Assembly: GCA_033816765.1 (NCBI GenBank)
Contig: CM066298.1
Coordinates: 124,001 to 188,000, forward strand
DNA length: 64,000 nt
Source of the DNA: Nothopassalora personata
Taxonomy: Eukaryota; Ascomycota; Dothideomycetes; Mycosphaerellales; Mycosphaerellaceae
Direction: 5' to 3'
Part shown: positions 54,000-64,000 of the stretch, one piece after another
Position numbering within the stretch: position 1 is the first letter of the stretch
Layout of the letters: every line of letters starts with the position of its first letter
Program-made: the position numbers and the translations under genes
The notes under the pieces: generated by a model
The model's database searches: none
What the model was told of the DNA's origin: nothing
Seen by the model: only the letters and a program-made list of their open reading frames with translations

Positions 54000-56900
54000 A
54001 AAAGGCTTAAGTATTACTAACGACAATAGTGTTTCGAACTAAGATTATCGTTAACGGGCACAAGATAGATGCTATAATAGATTCTAGAGTAAGCGGGAAC
54101 TTTACCTCCGAATTATTTATTATAGATTATAGGATCGCTACCTATAAGAAGAAAGAGGGTTATAAATTAATCGCGGTAGACAGATTATCCTTACCTAGTA
54201 TAGAGCGCGAGACGATACCGCTACCACTTACTATCTAACGGTACTACGAGGAGATTATCTTAGATGTTACTAATATAGCTAGTTATAACATCGTACTAGG
54301 TATACCTTAGTTAAGAAAGCACAATCTAGTAATCGACTAGAGAAGAGGAGTACTTACATTTAGGGAATACGACTACGTTATCGACATTTAGCCTACGTAG
54401 CGGTAGCGTTCGCTAGTAGATAAGGTAAAGAGATAGCTAAATAGGATATAGCTTACGCTAAATAGAAGGATAGAAGAACTACCTTCGACCGGGATAGACA
54501 CTAGCGTAGGGCCGCCGGGTTACGAAGTTACTAGTAGTAATAGAAGTAACGCACTATCGAAGGATACTAACATCTTAGAGTTAAGTATTCCTAAGGAGTA
54601 TCGTAAGTAGTCGCGACTCTTTAAAGAGGAAAGAGGTAAGGATACCTTACCTAAGCACTAACTATAGGATTATAAGATAAACATTTAGCTAGGGAAAGAG
54701 CCTCTATAGGGACCCCTATATTAAATGTCTAAGAAAGAGCTATAGACCCTACGAGAATAGCTAAAGGAGAAGCTAGCTAAAGGATAGATAAGAAGATCCA
54801 CCTTAAGTGTAGGAACCCTATATATGTTCGTTCTAAAAGTAAACGGGAAGTTACGACTCGTATAAGACTATAGGAAGTTAAACGAGATTACGATTAAGAA
54901 CCGATACCCGCTACCTAACATCGAAGAAGTATAGGATAGATTAACCGGATTAGACTAGTACACGAAGATTAACCTACGAGATACCTTCTACGCTATACGA
55001 ATAGCGGAAGGAGAAGAATAGAAAACCGCTTTTAGAACAAGATACGGACTTTACGAATTCTTAGTTATGCTAATAGGATTAACTAACGCACCCGCATCCT
55101 ATTAGAACCTTGTTAACGAAACACTTAGAGACCTACTCGACGTATATGTTATCGCTTATATAGACGACATATTAGTCTATACGAAAGGATCCCTTTAGAA
55201 TTATAGAAAACAAGTCTAGGACGTATTCGAACAACTTATACGTTTAGGATTCAAGATAGTACCCGAGAAATGCGAATTCTATAAGAAAGAAGTTAAATTC
55301 TTAGGCTTTATTATTAGTACTATAGGGATAACGATCGACCCTACGAAGATACAGTCAATTAGAGAATAGCTAGAACTAAAAACAGTTAAGGACGTACAAT
55401 CGTTCCTTAGACTAGTAAACTACAACTAGAAATTCATTAAGGACTACGTAAGGACAGTAGTACTAATAACGATGCTTATAAGAAAGGACGTTACCTAGAA
55501 ATAGGGAAAGGAATAGATTAAAGCGTTTAAGAAACTTAAGAAATAATGCGCTTTAGCCCCTACGCTTCGACTATTCGATAGTAGTAAGGAAGTCTATATC
55601 GAGACCGATACGTCTAATATAGTAATAGGCGCGTGTCTAACATAGACACACGATAGGTAGAGACACCTAGTAGCCTATTACTCCTAGAAAATAACTATAG
55701 CGGAATAGAACTACGACATCTATAATAAAGAGCTTCTAGCTATTATTGCTACTATATAACATTAGAGAGTATATGTCGAGGGCCTACCGAAGTTAACGAT
55801 GCTTTCTAACTATAAGAATCTTACGTACTTTACGACGACGAAGGAACTTACCCGAAGGTAAGCCCGCTAGTCGGAGCTACTAGGATAGTATAAGTTTAAA
55901 ATTAAATATACTCTAGGACGAGAGAATAGCCGCGCCGACGCGCTAAGCCGAAGAAGCGACTATATAGAAGGAAAAGAACTAGTGCAACATAAAGTACTAA
56001 AGACGAACCCCGACGGAAGTCTTAGCGCTAACATAAGAGAATTTAATAACATCGTACGGATATTAGGCGATAGGGACGAACAATTTCCTATATCGTAAGG
56101 AAAATACTAGGTACTAAAGGATCGAGAAGAAGAATATATACGACAATATTACGACGGACTAACTTATAGACACCCTAGAACTTTAAAGACAATAGACCTA
56201 ATATAACGTAGCTTCTCATTCCCCTAGATAAGACTTAAGGTGTTACGCTACATTAAATAATACGTACACTACTAACGAAACAAGGCTACGAGACATGCAA
56301 AATACGGTTACCTACAGTTTAGGACACTACCGACGAAACTATAGGACGAAGTTACAATAGACTTTATTACGAAACTCCTACCGTTAAGAGATTAAGTTAC
56401 GAAACAACTATACGAGATAATACTAGTTATAGTTAATAGACTTATAAAATACGTACACTTTATTCCTATATTAGAGATATATAATGTAGAGTAGCTCGGA
56501 TACCTCGTACTAGACAGACTTATCCGATACTACGGATTCCCTTAAGCGTTCATAACGGATAGAGACAAGTTATTTACATTAAATTACTAGAAAACGCTTA
56601 TAGGAACGATCGGAATTAAACATAAGCTATTAATAGCATATTATCCGGAGATAGACGGATAAACCGAAAGGATAAACTAAACGCTAGAACAATACCTACG
56701 ACACTACATTAACTACGTATAAGACAACTAGGGTTCATTACTGCCAATAGCGTAGATTATACTAAATAACCATAAATTAGAGACAACTTTAACGACACTA
56801 TTATATATAAACTTTAGTAAAGATCCTAACCTATTTAGAACACCTAGATCTTACCTATAAGCCGAAAGAGCAATCGTAACAACGGGTACTCTTAAGGAAG

Positions 56901-57355
56901 TGCATAAAGAAACACGTAAGGCGATCGAAGATATATAATAAAAACTGTCTTAATAACGGCGGGACATAAGAAAAATGGCACCTCTACTAAAAGAGGGGGA
57001 TAAGGTCTATCTCCTTATAAAAAACTTAAGAATAAGAAGATAGACTAAGAAACTAGATTACGTTAAGGTCGGACTATTTTCTATCGATAAAGTTATAGGA
57101 CTAGTTAACTACCGCCTACGACTACTACTAGACGTAAAAATCTACCTAGTCTTCTATATCTCTAAGTTAGAACCCGTAGACGCTAAAACACTCTACTAGG
57201 AAAGCTTCCATTTCGAGCTAGAAGTAGAAAACGAATTTAAAGTCGAAAAAATCCTAGATAAGAAAGGTTAGCGATACCTTATTAAGTAGAAAGGATACGA
57301 CAAATTAGAAAATACCTAGGAACTAAAACAAAACCTACAAAACTGTTAGTAAAAG
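54000..57355 (+). pseudogene. Gypsy C pol (protease, RT, RNase H, integrase, chromodomain), RIP-broken
   Basis: Protease is in the intact piece 54,029-54,238: KIDAIIDSRVSGNFTSELF, where the Gly of DSG has changed to Arg. RT runs about 54,650-55,350 with YIDDILVYT near 55,160. RNase H is at about 55,570-55,960 and ends DALSRR. Integrase is at about 56,160-57,000 (ITDRDKLF near 56,555). The chromodomain is at about 57,235-57,350 (VEKILDKKG ... KGYDKLENT). The same order as Gypsy B, with RIP stops throughout. Confidence 0.8.
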
Positions 57356-57428
57356 ATCCGACAATACTAAAAATGGGTCCGCCGATACGACTAACGACAA
57401 TCGATCTCTCGGCCGACGAGCGACTAGG

Positions 57429-57734
57429 TGTTACGGATCGGTCTGGGGAAGCCCGTAGCCAACCAATCAATGCCAGCAGACCAGCGGATGCACCCGATAT
57501 GCAGAGTGCTCTCAGTGCTCTCGGGTGCTCTCTCGAGAGAGCAGAGAGAGCAGAGAGAGCAGGAAAGATCACGCCAAGACACGGCACTATATAGACGACG
57601 CTCTTTTGCAAGTAGATAGGAGCCTCGTGCTCAACTCATTTTAAGTATACACCATATACTGTTTGGGACCACTACCTTCTCAACGAGTCAGAGACATCAC
57701 TGCAAAGATCCAAGCCCAGTTGGGATAACGTACA
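57429..57734 (+). repeat. Un-RIPed solo LTR of another family (306 bp)
   Basis: TGTTACGG at the left and AACGTACA at the right give near-complementary tips. Inside are CCAATCAAT, a GAGAGAGCA run, a TATA box (CACTATATAGACG at about 57,585) and CpA/TpG-rich sequence unlike its surroundings. The flanking five bases do not match (CTAGG and GCGGT), so recombination or an edge error is possible. No internal part is present. Confidence 0.65.
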
Positions 57735-57737
57735 GCG

Positions 57738-57817
57738 GTTCCTAACACTAGGGTAGGAATCGAACCTACGACCTTAAGAGTGTAGACAGCTTACGCTCTA
57801 CTACTAAGCTACCTAGC
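57738..57817 (-). tRNA. Degenerate tRNA-like sequence with pol III A and B boxes
   Basis: On the minus strand, CTAGG at the 5' side pairs with CCTAG at the 3' side. A D-arm GCTTAGTAGTAGAGC fits the A box, and the T-arm GTAGG TTCGATT CCTAC contains a perfect B box. The anticodon arm does not fold well, and pairs 1-72 and 2-71 of the acceptor stem are lost. I assign no isotype; RIP changes in the stems are visible (GCTC to GCTT). It is probably a tRNA pseudogene or the head of a SINE. It abuts the solo LTR and is absent from Gypsy B. Confidence 0.4.
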
Positions 57818-57879
57818 CGATTAATAAGAACAGGGACACAACTTACAAATAAATACCCTAATAAGTCTCTACCCCTAGG

Positions 57880-58396
57880 AACTCGCCCTAAGGCTCCGCT
57901 CTAGAAAGCGCCGCCTAGTCGTTTACGGGCATCTCTAGGATATCCGAGAAAGAAACTAGCGAAGGCGACACCTCTACCCCCGACGCCCGCTTAAGAGACG
58001 CTAGCTCCTCGCGCGCCTCTTTCTCCTCGAGCTCCTCTAACTCCTTAGCGACGGTATCGTCGGTACGACGCTTAGCTAATCGTAGCTGTTTCCGAAGACG
58101 GATCTTACGTATCTTTAGCCGCACCTCCTCCTCTTTAATCCTCTTAAGCTCTAGCTTAAGATTATCGCGCGAATCGCGAAGACGTTTCTACTCCGGACGA
58201 GAAAGACGTACATCGCAATCCTTATAGCCTTTTTGAATATAGGCCGAACACTTCCTAGACCGAGAACCTACGATATACTTTACTACTACGCCTGAGGATC
58301 GAGACTTCTAACAATTCGTGCATAGAGCTATTTCGATACTAGAAATTTCAGTATCTAGAGTAAGTCGTTAACGGCGTTTATAGGAGGAAGAAGATA
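57880..58396 (-). pseudogene. Antisense ORF between pol and 3' LTR of Gypsy C (Cys-pair plus coiled-coil protein)
   Basis: The frame starts near 58,396 with ATA in place of ATG (a RIP change), then SSSSYKRR. Cysteine pairs follow: CTNC, and KCSAY with the last Cys mutated, ending KDCDV. A long charged coiled-coil stretch makes up the intact piece 57,915-58,124 (RLKIRKIRLRKQLRLAKRR ... ELEELEEKEAREELASLKRA). It corresponds to 5,720-6,204 in Gypsy B at the same relative place. Possibly a small regulatory or DNA-binding protein of the element. Confidence 0.55.
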
Positions 58397-58470
58397 TAGT
58401 TAACTATTACTATAAGAAATGATAACGGCTTAAGAAGCTTCGGGACGAAGCTAGGCTAAGAAGGGGATAG

Positions 58471-58800
58471 TATTACGGAATAATTTCTATAGACCCTAGA
58501 ATTATAATAACGAAAGGAGTACGTAACTTATCCTACCTAAGCGCTTAGACTTAGAGGAATCTCCTTTATATTTAGGAACGCTAAGAACCCCTTATGGTTT
58601 CGACGCGTTTAACTTACTGTTTAATATTACTGTTTAGAATACACTATAAACTAACCTCTACCTTACTGCTGCTTCGTCTTTATAAGATAAGATAGCTACT
58701 GCTTTATTACTCTCCCTCGACTTCCTATCGGTCCGAGAACAAACCCGATTAAGCTTGTCTTCTTAACTTATGATATTATTAGGTTATACTAAACCTAACA
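58471..58800 (+). repeat. 3' LTR of Gypsy C (330 bp)
   Basis: TATTACGG...CCTAACA. It matches the 5' LTR outside the missing tandem repeat and is followed by TAGAT. Confidence 0.88.
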
Positions 58801-58805
58801 TAGAT

Positions 58806-59850
58806 TATAGATAAGGGAAATCTCGACACGATTAGCGTAAAGAAGTCTATCTATTGCACTAAGGCTAATAGCACTACCCTTACTAAACACCGCTCCGGTA
58901 GGCCTAAGACGTATATAAAGCGCAATAAAAGATATATTATTCGTTTAGTAAGAAATAACCTAAAGATAACTTACAAAGACCTCTAATAACGTACTAGTCT
59001 TACGCTTTTAAATAATACCCTCCTTCGCATTTTAGACGTCTATAATATTTAGAATTAGAGGTGTATAAAGAGACTATACCTTACGGCGGTATACGCGGTA
59101 CTTTAGCTTACCTTTACGTAGTAGTATATATACTTTATAGTATAGGATTAGATGTTATTTATCTTCTTAGACGAGTGCTCTATAGAGCGAGGCTCCGGTA
59201 AAAAGAGAGAGTAGTGTTTTTACGTACCCTACTAGAAGTAGGACCGTAAGATAATCTAAATATACCCTAAGAGTAAGGGTATATCTATAATAATATACGC
59301 CGCTATCTACGGTAATACTAAGACATTAGATCTAGTCGTTATAACTAGGGATTTAACCTCTAAGAAGAATAGGTACTTAGCTAACTTATATATCGATACT
59401 CTAGAGGAAGATCTACTCCTAATCTACGATAATAATAACTAGGTATCTATATAAGATAACGCTCTAATCTACCGTTTAAGAAAGGCTATAAATTAGCTTT
59501 AATAACACGGTATTTAGGTGCTTCTAAATTAGCCCTTATATAGCCTAGATCTTAATCTAATTAAGTATCTTTAATACCTACTTAAAGAGTTTTTATACGT
59601 TATTAACCCTACGTTCGACTAGATAACTAATCCGGACTAATAACGAGCTAAATTAAAGCGCTTGTTACCTATTGTATAGAGGCTAATACTCTTATATAGG
59701 GTGCGTATAGTACTAGAGTCTATACTAGAGTAGATGTAAGTAGTTATTAATACGGATAAGTAGCACACAAAGTACTAATAGATAGATTAACTTAATACTT
59801 ACGTAAACTATACCTTAGATAGTATATAATAGATCCCTAAAACATTAAGC
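58806..59850 (+). pseudogene. Main part of transposase no. 2 (Tc1/mariner DDE), RIP-broken
   Basis: It reads RSGRPKTYIKRNKRYIIRLV (second helix-turn-helix), then FLDECSIERGSG (first Asp), LLIYDNNN (second Asp) and LYSLDLNLIKYL. The third acidic residue is Lys instead of Glu, the same RIP change as in transposase no. 1. It continues directly from the fragment at 51,427-51,546 across Gypsy C. Confidence 0.72.
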
Positions 59851-59959
59851 TATAGTAATATTCGTATATTAAGATATATAGTTATAAGTAGGTTAATAGA
59901 TTAGGTAGTAAGAAGTCCTATCTTAGTAAGGGTATAGACTTTTACGGTAGTACTATAGT

Positions 59960-61420
59960 ATATAGAAGTCCGGTACAGCCCGTATATAGTCGCGTTGCAA
60001 TAGCGTGTTTCTTTACTATTCTTTCTTAACGTATATCTTACTAGATAATAGACCTATATTAATAAGTAATAGCTTATCTTAAAGAGTAAGATAAGCTAAA
60101 TATCTTATAAGCTACTACAATATTTAGGGTTAACCGGTTGTTGCTTAGTAGGCGCTAGAATAATGTTACTAAAACTAGGTCTAAAGCTATAGAGAAAAGT
60201 ATACTTCTTAATTACTAGTAAGAACATACTTTAATAGCCTATCTTAACACTCTTTCTAATTGCGGCCTACTATCTATACTATCTATACTACTTAACTTCG
60301 TTAAAGATATCGTAGGTACGTGTCCGTACCGTTCTTAGGTACCTAGGTTCTATAAAAGGCATAGGAATAAGATCTAGTCTATATACCTCTAGCTATTTAA
60401 TAAGGTAAGAAAGTAAGTAGATAGTATAAAGGAGTATACTTCCTACTTTAATCTATAGAAAGAGAAGATTACTAAGTATAATATTAAGCCTAAGAACACG
60501 TATAATATAGATAAGAAGGGCGTTCTTATTAGAATTATAGGTAAGGTAAAGAGAGTAGTATCTAAGTAGTATTTTAAGATCGGGCGACTTATTAGTAATA
60601 TATAAGATAGTAACCGTAAATAGCTTACGATTATAGCCTATATCTATATAGATAATATATAGCTACTACCTAGTCTTATATACTAAGCTAAGATAGGCAA
60701 TATTTAAGACACTTAGGTATAGGACCTAGAGGTTAATATACATTAAGCATTCTTCGTATCCTCTAAGAAGGGCTAGATAGATAATAGGATAGGCCTAGCT
60801 TAGCTATAGTAGGTGTTCTATTAATATATAAAGGATAAGGTATAAAGAGATTATAGACTACTCTATATTAATAGCTATAGATTATATATTAATATAACTT
60901 TCCTTAAATAGGCTTATAATAATAAGATACTAGTCTCTATATATCTACTATACTTAACTTACCGGCTATAATCTTTAGACGTATTGCTATTTGCTCTATT
61001 AGGGATTTACTATAGCTAAGAGCTTAATAGATATATCTATAATGCTATTAGTGTCTTAAGTATTATAAAGCGTAACTTCTTTATACTATTCTAGCTAGTA
61101 TAGGTAAAAGCATTTACTACGAAGAATATAGCTAGTAGATAGCTTAAGATAGGCTTATATCTATTTAATCTAGCCTAGGTTATTAAGACACTTAAAGAAC
61201 CTATATTTAAAGTAAGGCCCTTATCTAGGCCCTTATCTAGTAACTCTACTAGCTCTATCCTTTTAGCTAGTAACTAGCGTAAGCTAAGGAGCCTTCTTAA
61301 AGATACTATTATAGAGCATAATAACTAGAAGGTTAGAAAGCTTAAGAACACAATTATAGTAATCTCTATAGAGAATACTATCCTTAAGGCTAAGAATAAG
61401 GGCTTTGTAACTATACTATA
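59960..61420 (+). mobile_element. Fot1/pogo-type transposon relic
   Basis: Between RIP stops the plus strand reads, in order, ITKYNIKPKNTYNIDKKGVLIR (the family's N.DEKG block with the acidic residue lost), LYINSY near 60,870, LYLTYRL.SLDVLLFALLG near 60,960, LNRYIYNAISVLSI, FTTKNIASR and GLYLFNLA.VIKTLKEP. This is the order of CENP-B/DDE_1 transposases of the Fot1 group. The N-terminus (60,060-60,300) is too degraded to read, and the terminal repeats are not identified. The right end is cut by the MITE. Confidence 0.6.
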
Positions 61421-62000
61421 CAGTAAATTACTCCTATAGGGACAATTATGTCCTGAATTACTCCTATAGGGACAATTATGCAAAAATTACTCCTATAGGG
61501 ACTCGTAGGAATGCTAAATTACTACTATAGGGACACATTATAGTAGTCGCTCTTTATACGACTTCTTTATATACTTCTGTTATTTAATATACTCTACTAG
61601 CTTATACGAGCATGTTAAATAATAGTAGTACGTTTAAATCATAACAACTTGTAGCTCGTAGCTTATATAAGTTGCGAGTAGGTAAAGAGTAGCTCGGGGA
61701 GTAAGGACGACATAACAAGTAAGATAGGGCTTGTCTAAGACATATAATACGGACATACCGACATTCGGAGCAATAGTATGTCTAGCATCTGTAGAAACAA
61801 TAGTTAACTATGTTGTAGGTGCAAAATTTTCACTTTTTGCACCCTACAACATGCCCTAAGTTAAAGGCTAAAGATTGCTATAATGTGTCCCTATAGCAGT
61901 AATTTGGCATCCCTATAAGTCCCTATAGGAGTAATCTTTACATAATTGTCCCTATGGGAGTAATAAACGACATAATTGTCCCCATGGGAGTAATTCACCG
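61421..62000. mobile_element. Mutator-like MITE, copy 2 (580 bp), inverted relative to copy 1
   Basis: The left tip CAGTAAATTACTCC and right tip (complement CGGTGAATTACTCC) enclose four copies of the ATTACTCCTATAGGGAC unit at each end. The middle matches copy 1 on the other strand (for example CTTGTCTAAG and AGTAGCTCGGGGAGTAAGG). A hairpin at 61,811-61,851 (TGTTGTAGG.TGCAAAA and its complement) is specific to this copy. Its flanking 10-mers (CTATACTATA and ATTCCACAAT) do not match, so the locus was rearranged. Confidence 0.75.
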
Positions 62001-62573
62001 ATTCCACAATGCTGGTCCAGATGATTGACCTTTCGAGTCGTTCGCGACCTCGTGCATGAACTTCAAGGTCTCATAGTGCAAGAACGGTAGTCCAGCGTCT
62101 GCTCGAGGTATGCTTCCAACATTCCCCTGCGTAACTTTGCGCTGATGCTTCCATCGTGGGGCGTCTGCGTTGAGGAAAAGCACATTCCAGTCGTTGCAAA
62201 TATGCTGTCGACTGACTAGCCACGTGGGACGATTTGCAGAAATTCCAGCAGGTTTGTCGAAGATCTGCTTGACGGCCACATCCGAATTTACCATGTATTG
62301 CGTATGGGTCCCTAGCTTGACTCTGTAGACGGCACCAAATTCGCGAGCCCATTTCTGGAATAGCAGATGCTGCTCTCCAACCTTGACAGCAGCTAGGAGC
62401 TCAAGAACATTTCCAATCAGCGGCAGACCAGTCGGACCAGGAGGTAAAGGTAGCTGGTTTCGTGCAGTTGATCGCCCTGGCATAAGTCTGCATATCAAGT
62501 AGAAGGCCAATATCAGAACAACAGAGACACCAGCACGCCCTAGAAAAGATGCCTCAAGTATTGCATCCAACAT
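61995..62573 (-). pseudogene. 3'-truncated cytochrome P450 gene, ended by the MITE
   Basis: It encodes about 192 aa from the ATG at 62,573, with a membrane anchor (FLGRAGVSVVLILAFYLICR). The frame is open back to an ATG at 62,672, which would add 33 polar residues before the anchor. Then come PLPPGPTGLPLIGN (proline hinge) and VYRVKLGT; the C-helix WKHQRKVTQ region is kept. The frame then runs into the MITE tip, which supplies the last Arg and the TGA stop. The I-helix, ExxR and heme-cysteine parts are missing, so it cannot be an active P450. The upstream part is not RIP-altered, suggesting recent loss. The missing 3' half is not found on the other side of the MITE. Confidence 0.85.
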
Positions 62574-62673
62574 GGCGGCTATGTTATCTCGCCGTGCCTC
62601 GAATGTTGTAGCACAGTTCGTACCAGTGGTGGAGGTCGCATTTTCATGATGACTGATCTGACTGAAGTACATA

Positions 62674-64000
62674 ACGCTCGTGGCTTGCTCGGAGGACGGG
62701 TGGTCAAGTAGCCGGGAATATTTGTGGTGACTGTATCAATAGACGATGGCATGTGAAGAGGATCTGGATCGCCCCAGACTAAAATCTCCATCTTGTGAGG
62801 GGTTAGGGCTCGGCAGTTGCGATCCGGTGGGCAAGAACTATCTACTCGTGTTGCAAGCAATGGTCAAGCATATCATACGCTCAACGCAAATCTGGGACAA
62901 TATATCGCCAATTACAGGATGCTTGGTTCGATATCTGTGTACAGTACAACCCTTGAATCATATTACATATCGAGCCTAGTATACGCGAGACCGCCGAGAA
63001 ACGCCGACTGAACGATGTATGTTATATGATAGTATTAATAAAGACACAACCTACGCGTCTATGTATTTACGCGATTTCCCTTGTAAAAGTCGTGCGCACT
63101 GAGCCCGTTTTTCGCGTTGAGCCATCGTTGCTTGCAACAAGAGTAGAGGCATTATTGTACAAGTCTCTTCGTGTCTCGTCATATGACCGTCTTGGGATTC
63201 CACCATGAACGCTCGTACTGCTATGTCCGAGCCAGTCGTTCCCTCGGCCGACGCAGCATTCAGGACACTGGGTCTTTCTATCCTCATCTCTGACGTCTTC
63301 CACTTCAGAACGCCGATCTTGTTGTAGTTTCAGGACAGTAGCTGCTGTGCTCTGGCCATTGTACCTCTGAACTAACACGAGTACTCCTGAGATTTGACAA
63401 GAAGCGATTGAGGATAGTGACGGCGTCAATCCAGAAGGCTCCGCTGCACTCTTCTTCGGGATGCCCGCAATCGACCATATTTCGGCGCTACTGGCATCTC
63501 TCCCTACGACACACCCAGCGTAATGTAGTTCGAGCGCATCGAAATCATGTGCCCACCCGATATCGGTTCGCGGTCCTTTGTGCTTCACTGTATGTACCTG
63601 CCTTCGCCCGCTGCTTGCGTTCAGGTCCGATCCTCCTGCGTGCAAGATACTTGAGGAGCCAGCAGATATGACCGATGGTATTCTGTGGGAACTTCATAGT
63701 CGGCCTGTAAGAAGCGGCCTTTGACACGTAAGTCCTTGACCTTGACTAATGATGCCAGACGTCGTCGCAGCTGTCAAGCCCTTTTTGGTCGTGGTCGAAG
63801 TCTCAAATATGAAGAACGTTCATCAAAGCCTTGGAAAAGAGTAGAAGGCCTCAGCGAACTTCTTCAATCAATCAATTAGAGGGTTACGTGTTCTGGTGGC
63901 GGAGCACCTAGTGTTGATTTTTGAGGTGGCCTGAGCCGTGCGTTGCGCTAATGCGGGCGGCAGCGGCGCGCAGCTGGCTAAGCTGACCTTAGCCAATATC
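62674..64000. other. Non-repetitive DNA upstream of the P450 remnant, no gene assigned
   Basis: The promoter side of the truncated P450 comes first. The largest frame, 63,067-63,645 on the minus strand (192 codons), shows no domain, and shorter frames on the plus strand overlap it (for example FFGMPAIDHISALLASLPTT near 63,450). One may be an exon of a gene extending past 64,000, but splice structure and homology cannot be judged. Confidence 0.45.

Larger units (their letters stand above)
51547..58800 (+). mobile_element. Gypsy C: complete, RIP-degraded chromodomain Ty3/Gypsy element (7.25 kb)
   Basis: LTRs are at 51,547-51,950 and 58,471-58,800, with a TAGAT target duplication (51,542-51,546 and 58,801-58,805). 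Inside are gag, protease, RT, RNase H, integrase, chromodomain, a younger solo LTR, a tRNA-like sequence and an antisense ORF. The polypurine tract AGAAGGGGATAG lies before the 3' LTR. It belongs to the same family as Gypsy B. It inserted into transposon no. 2 and was itself entered later by the solo LTR at 57,429. Confidence 0.9.
51337..59953 (+). mobile_element. Tc1/mariner-like transposon no. 2, interrupted by Gypsy C
   Basis: The left end (51,337-51,365: TACACTGCAAAAGTCTGTACC) and the right end (59,930-59,953, complement TACTACCGTAAAAGTCTATACC) form an imperfect inverted repeat with TA at the tips. The transposase N-terminus is at 51,427-51,546 and its main part at 58,806-59,850. Between them lies Gypsy C with its TAGAT target duplication. 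Removing Gypsy C leaves an element of about 1.36 kb. RIP-degraded. Confidence 0.65.

Noticed and set aside
63067..63645. 192-codon minus-strand ORF as a gene
   Set aside because: No recognisable family, no ATG-proximal conserved feature, and competing plus-strand frames. Left as unassigned.

Overview
The window looks like a chromosome arm segment of a filamentous ascomycete (Pezizomycotina; a Dothideomycete would fit, but the sequence alone does not prove it). The signs are short fungal introns (50-150 bp, GT...AG, with CTAAC/CTGAC branch points), an Rgd1-type F-BAR/RhoGAP gene, secondary-metabolism style P450 and SDR genes, and very heavy repeat-induced point mutation (RIP). In the repeat blocks CpA and TpG are almost gone, TpA is in excess, and coding frames are broken almost only by TAG/TAA where CAG, CAA or TGG would stand.

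Layout. 1-27,571 is a nest of RIP-killed LTR retrotransposons: A'' (1-2,830, minus, cut by the window edge), Ty3/Gypsy B (about 2,845-6,742), a probable Copia tail (6,743-7,550), an isolated D-type LTR, A' (7,905-9,886, minus), the complete 11.8-kb element A (9,887-21,712), and Gypsy D with a partial tandem copy (21,713-27,215, minus). 27,572-34,711 is the opposite case: a complete chromodomain Ty3/Gypsy element (E) with intact gag and pol, identical 206-bp LTRs and a GATAA target duplication, untouched by RIP. It sits in the target duplication of a Mutator-like MITE (34,718-35,249).

35,260-47,757 is ordinary host DNA. A divergent pair comes first, a PNPOx-like flavoprotein gene and an F-BAR/RhoGAP gene. 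Then follow four genes that look like tailoring enzymes of a small metabolite cluster: P450, Dabb-domain protein, SDR, and a norsolorinate-ketoreductase-like SDR. They are arranged as two divergent pairs. No core synthase is visible here. I worked out spliced models for all of these; the Dabb gene has five exons, two of them under 20 nt.

47,760-62,000 is a second transposon block: a Tc1/mariner-like element with two convergent ORFs (47,760-51,318); a second Tc1/mariner-like element split by a complete RIP-killed Gypsy C (51,547-58,800) that itself holds a younger solo LTR and a tRNA-like sequence; a Fot1/pogo relic; and a second MITE copy that ends a truncated P450 gene (61,995-62,573). 62,674-64,000 shows no gene I can defend.

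The strongest candidate for something undescribed is element A. Beyond gag-protease and pol it carries a third sense-strand ORF of about 1,030 codons between pol and the 3' LTR. The frame is continuous apart from RIP-type stops, and it is conserved at protein level in the diverged relic A'. A 26-bp perfect palindrome with no RIP-sensitive dinucleotide recurs in the LTR, before pol, and between pol and this ORF.
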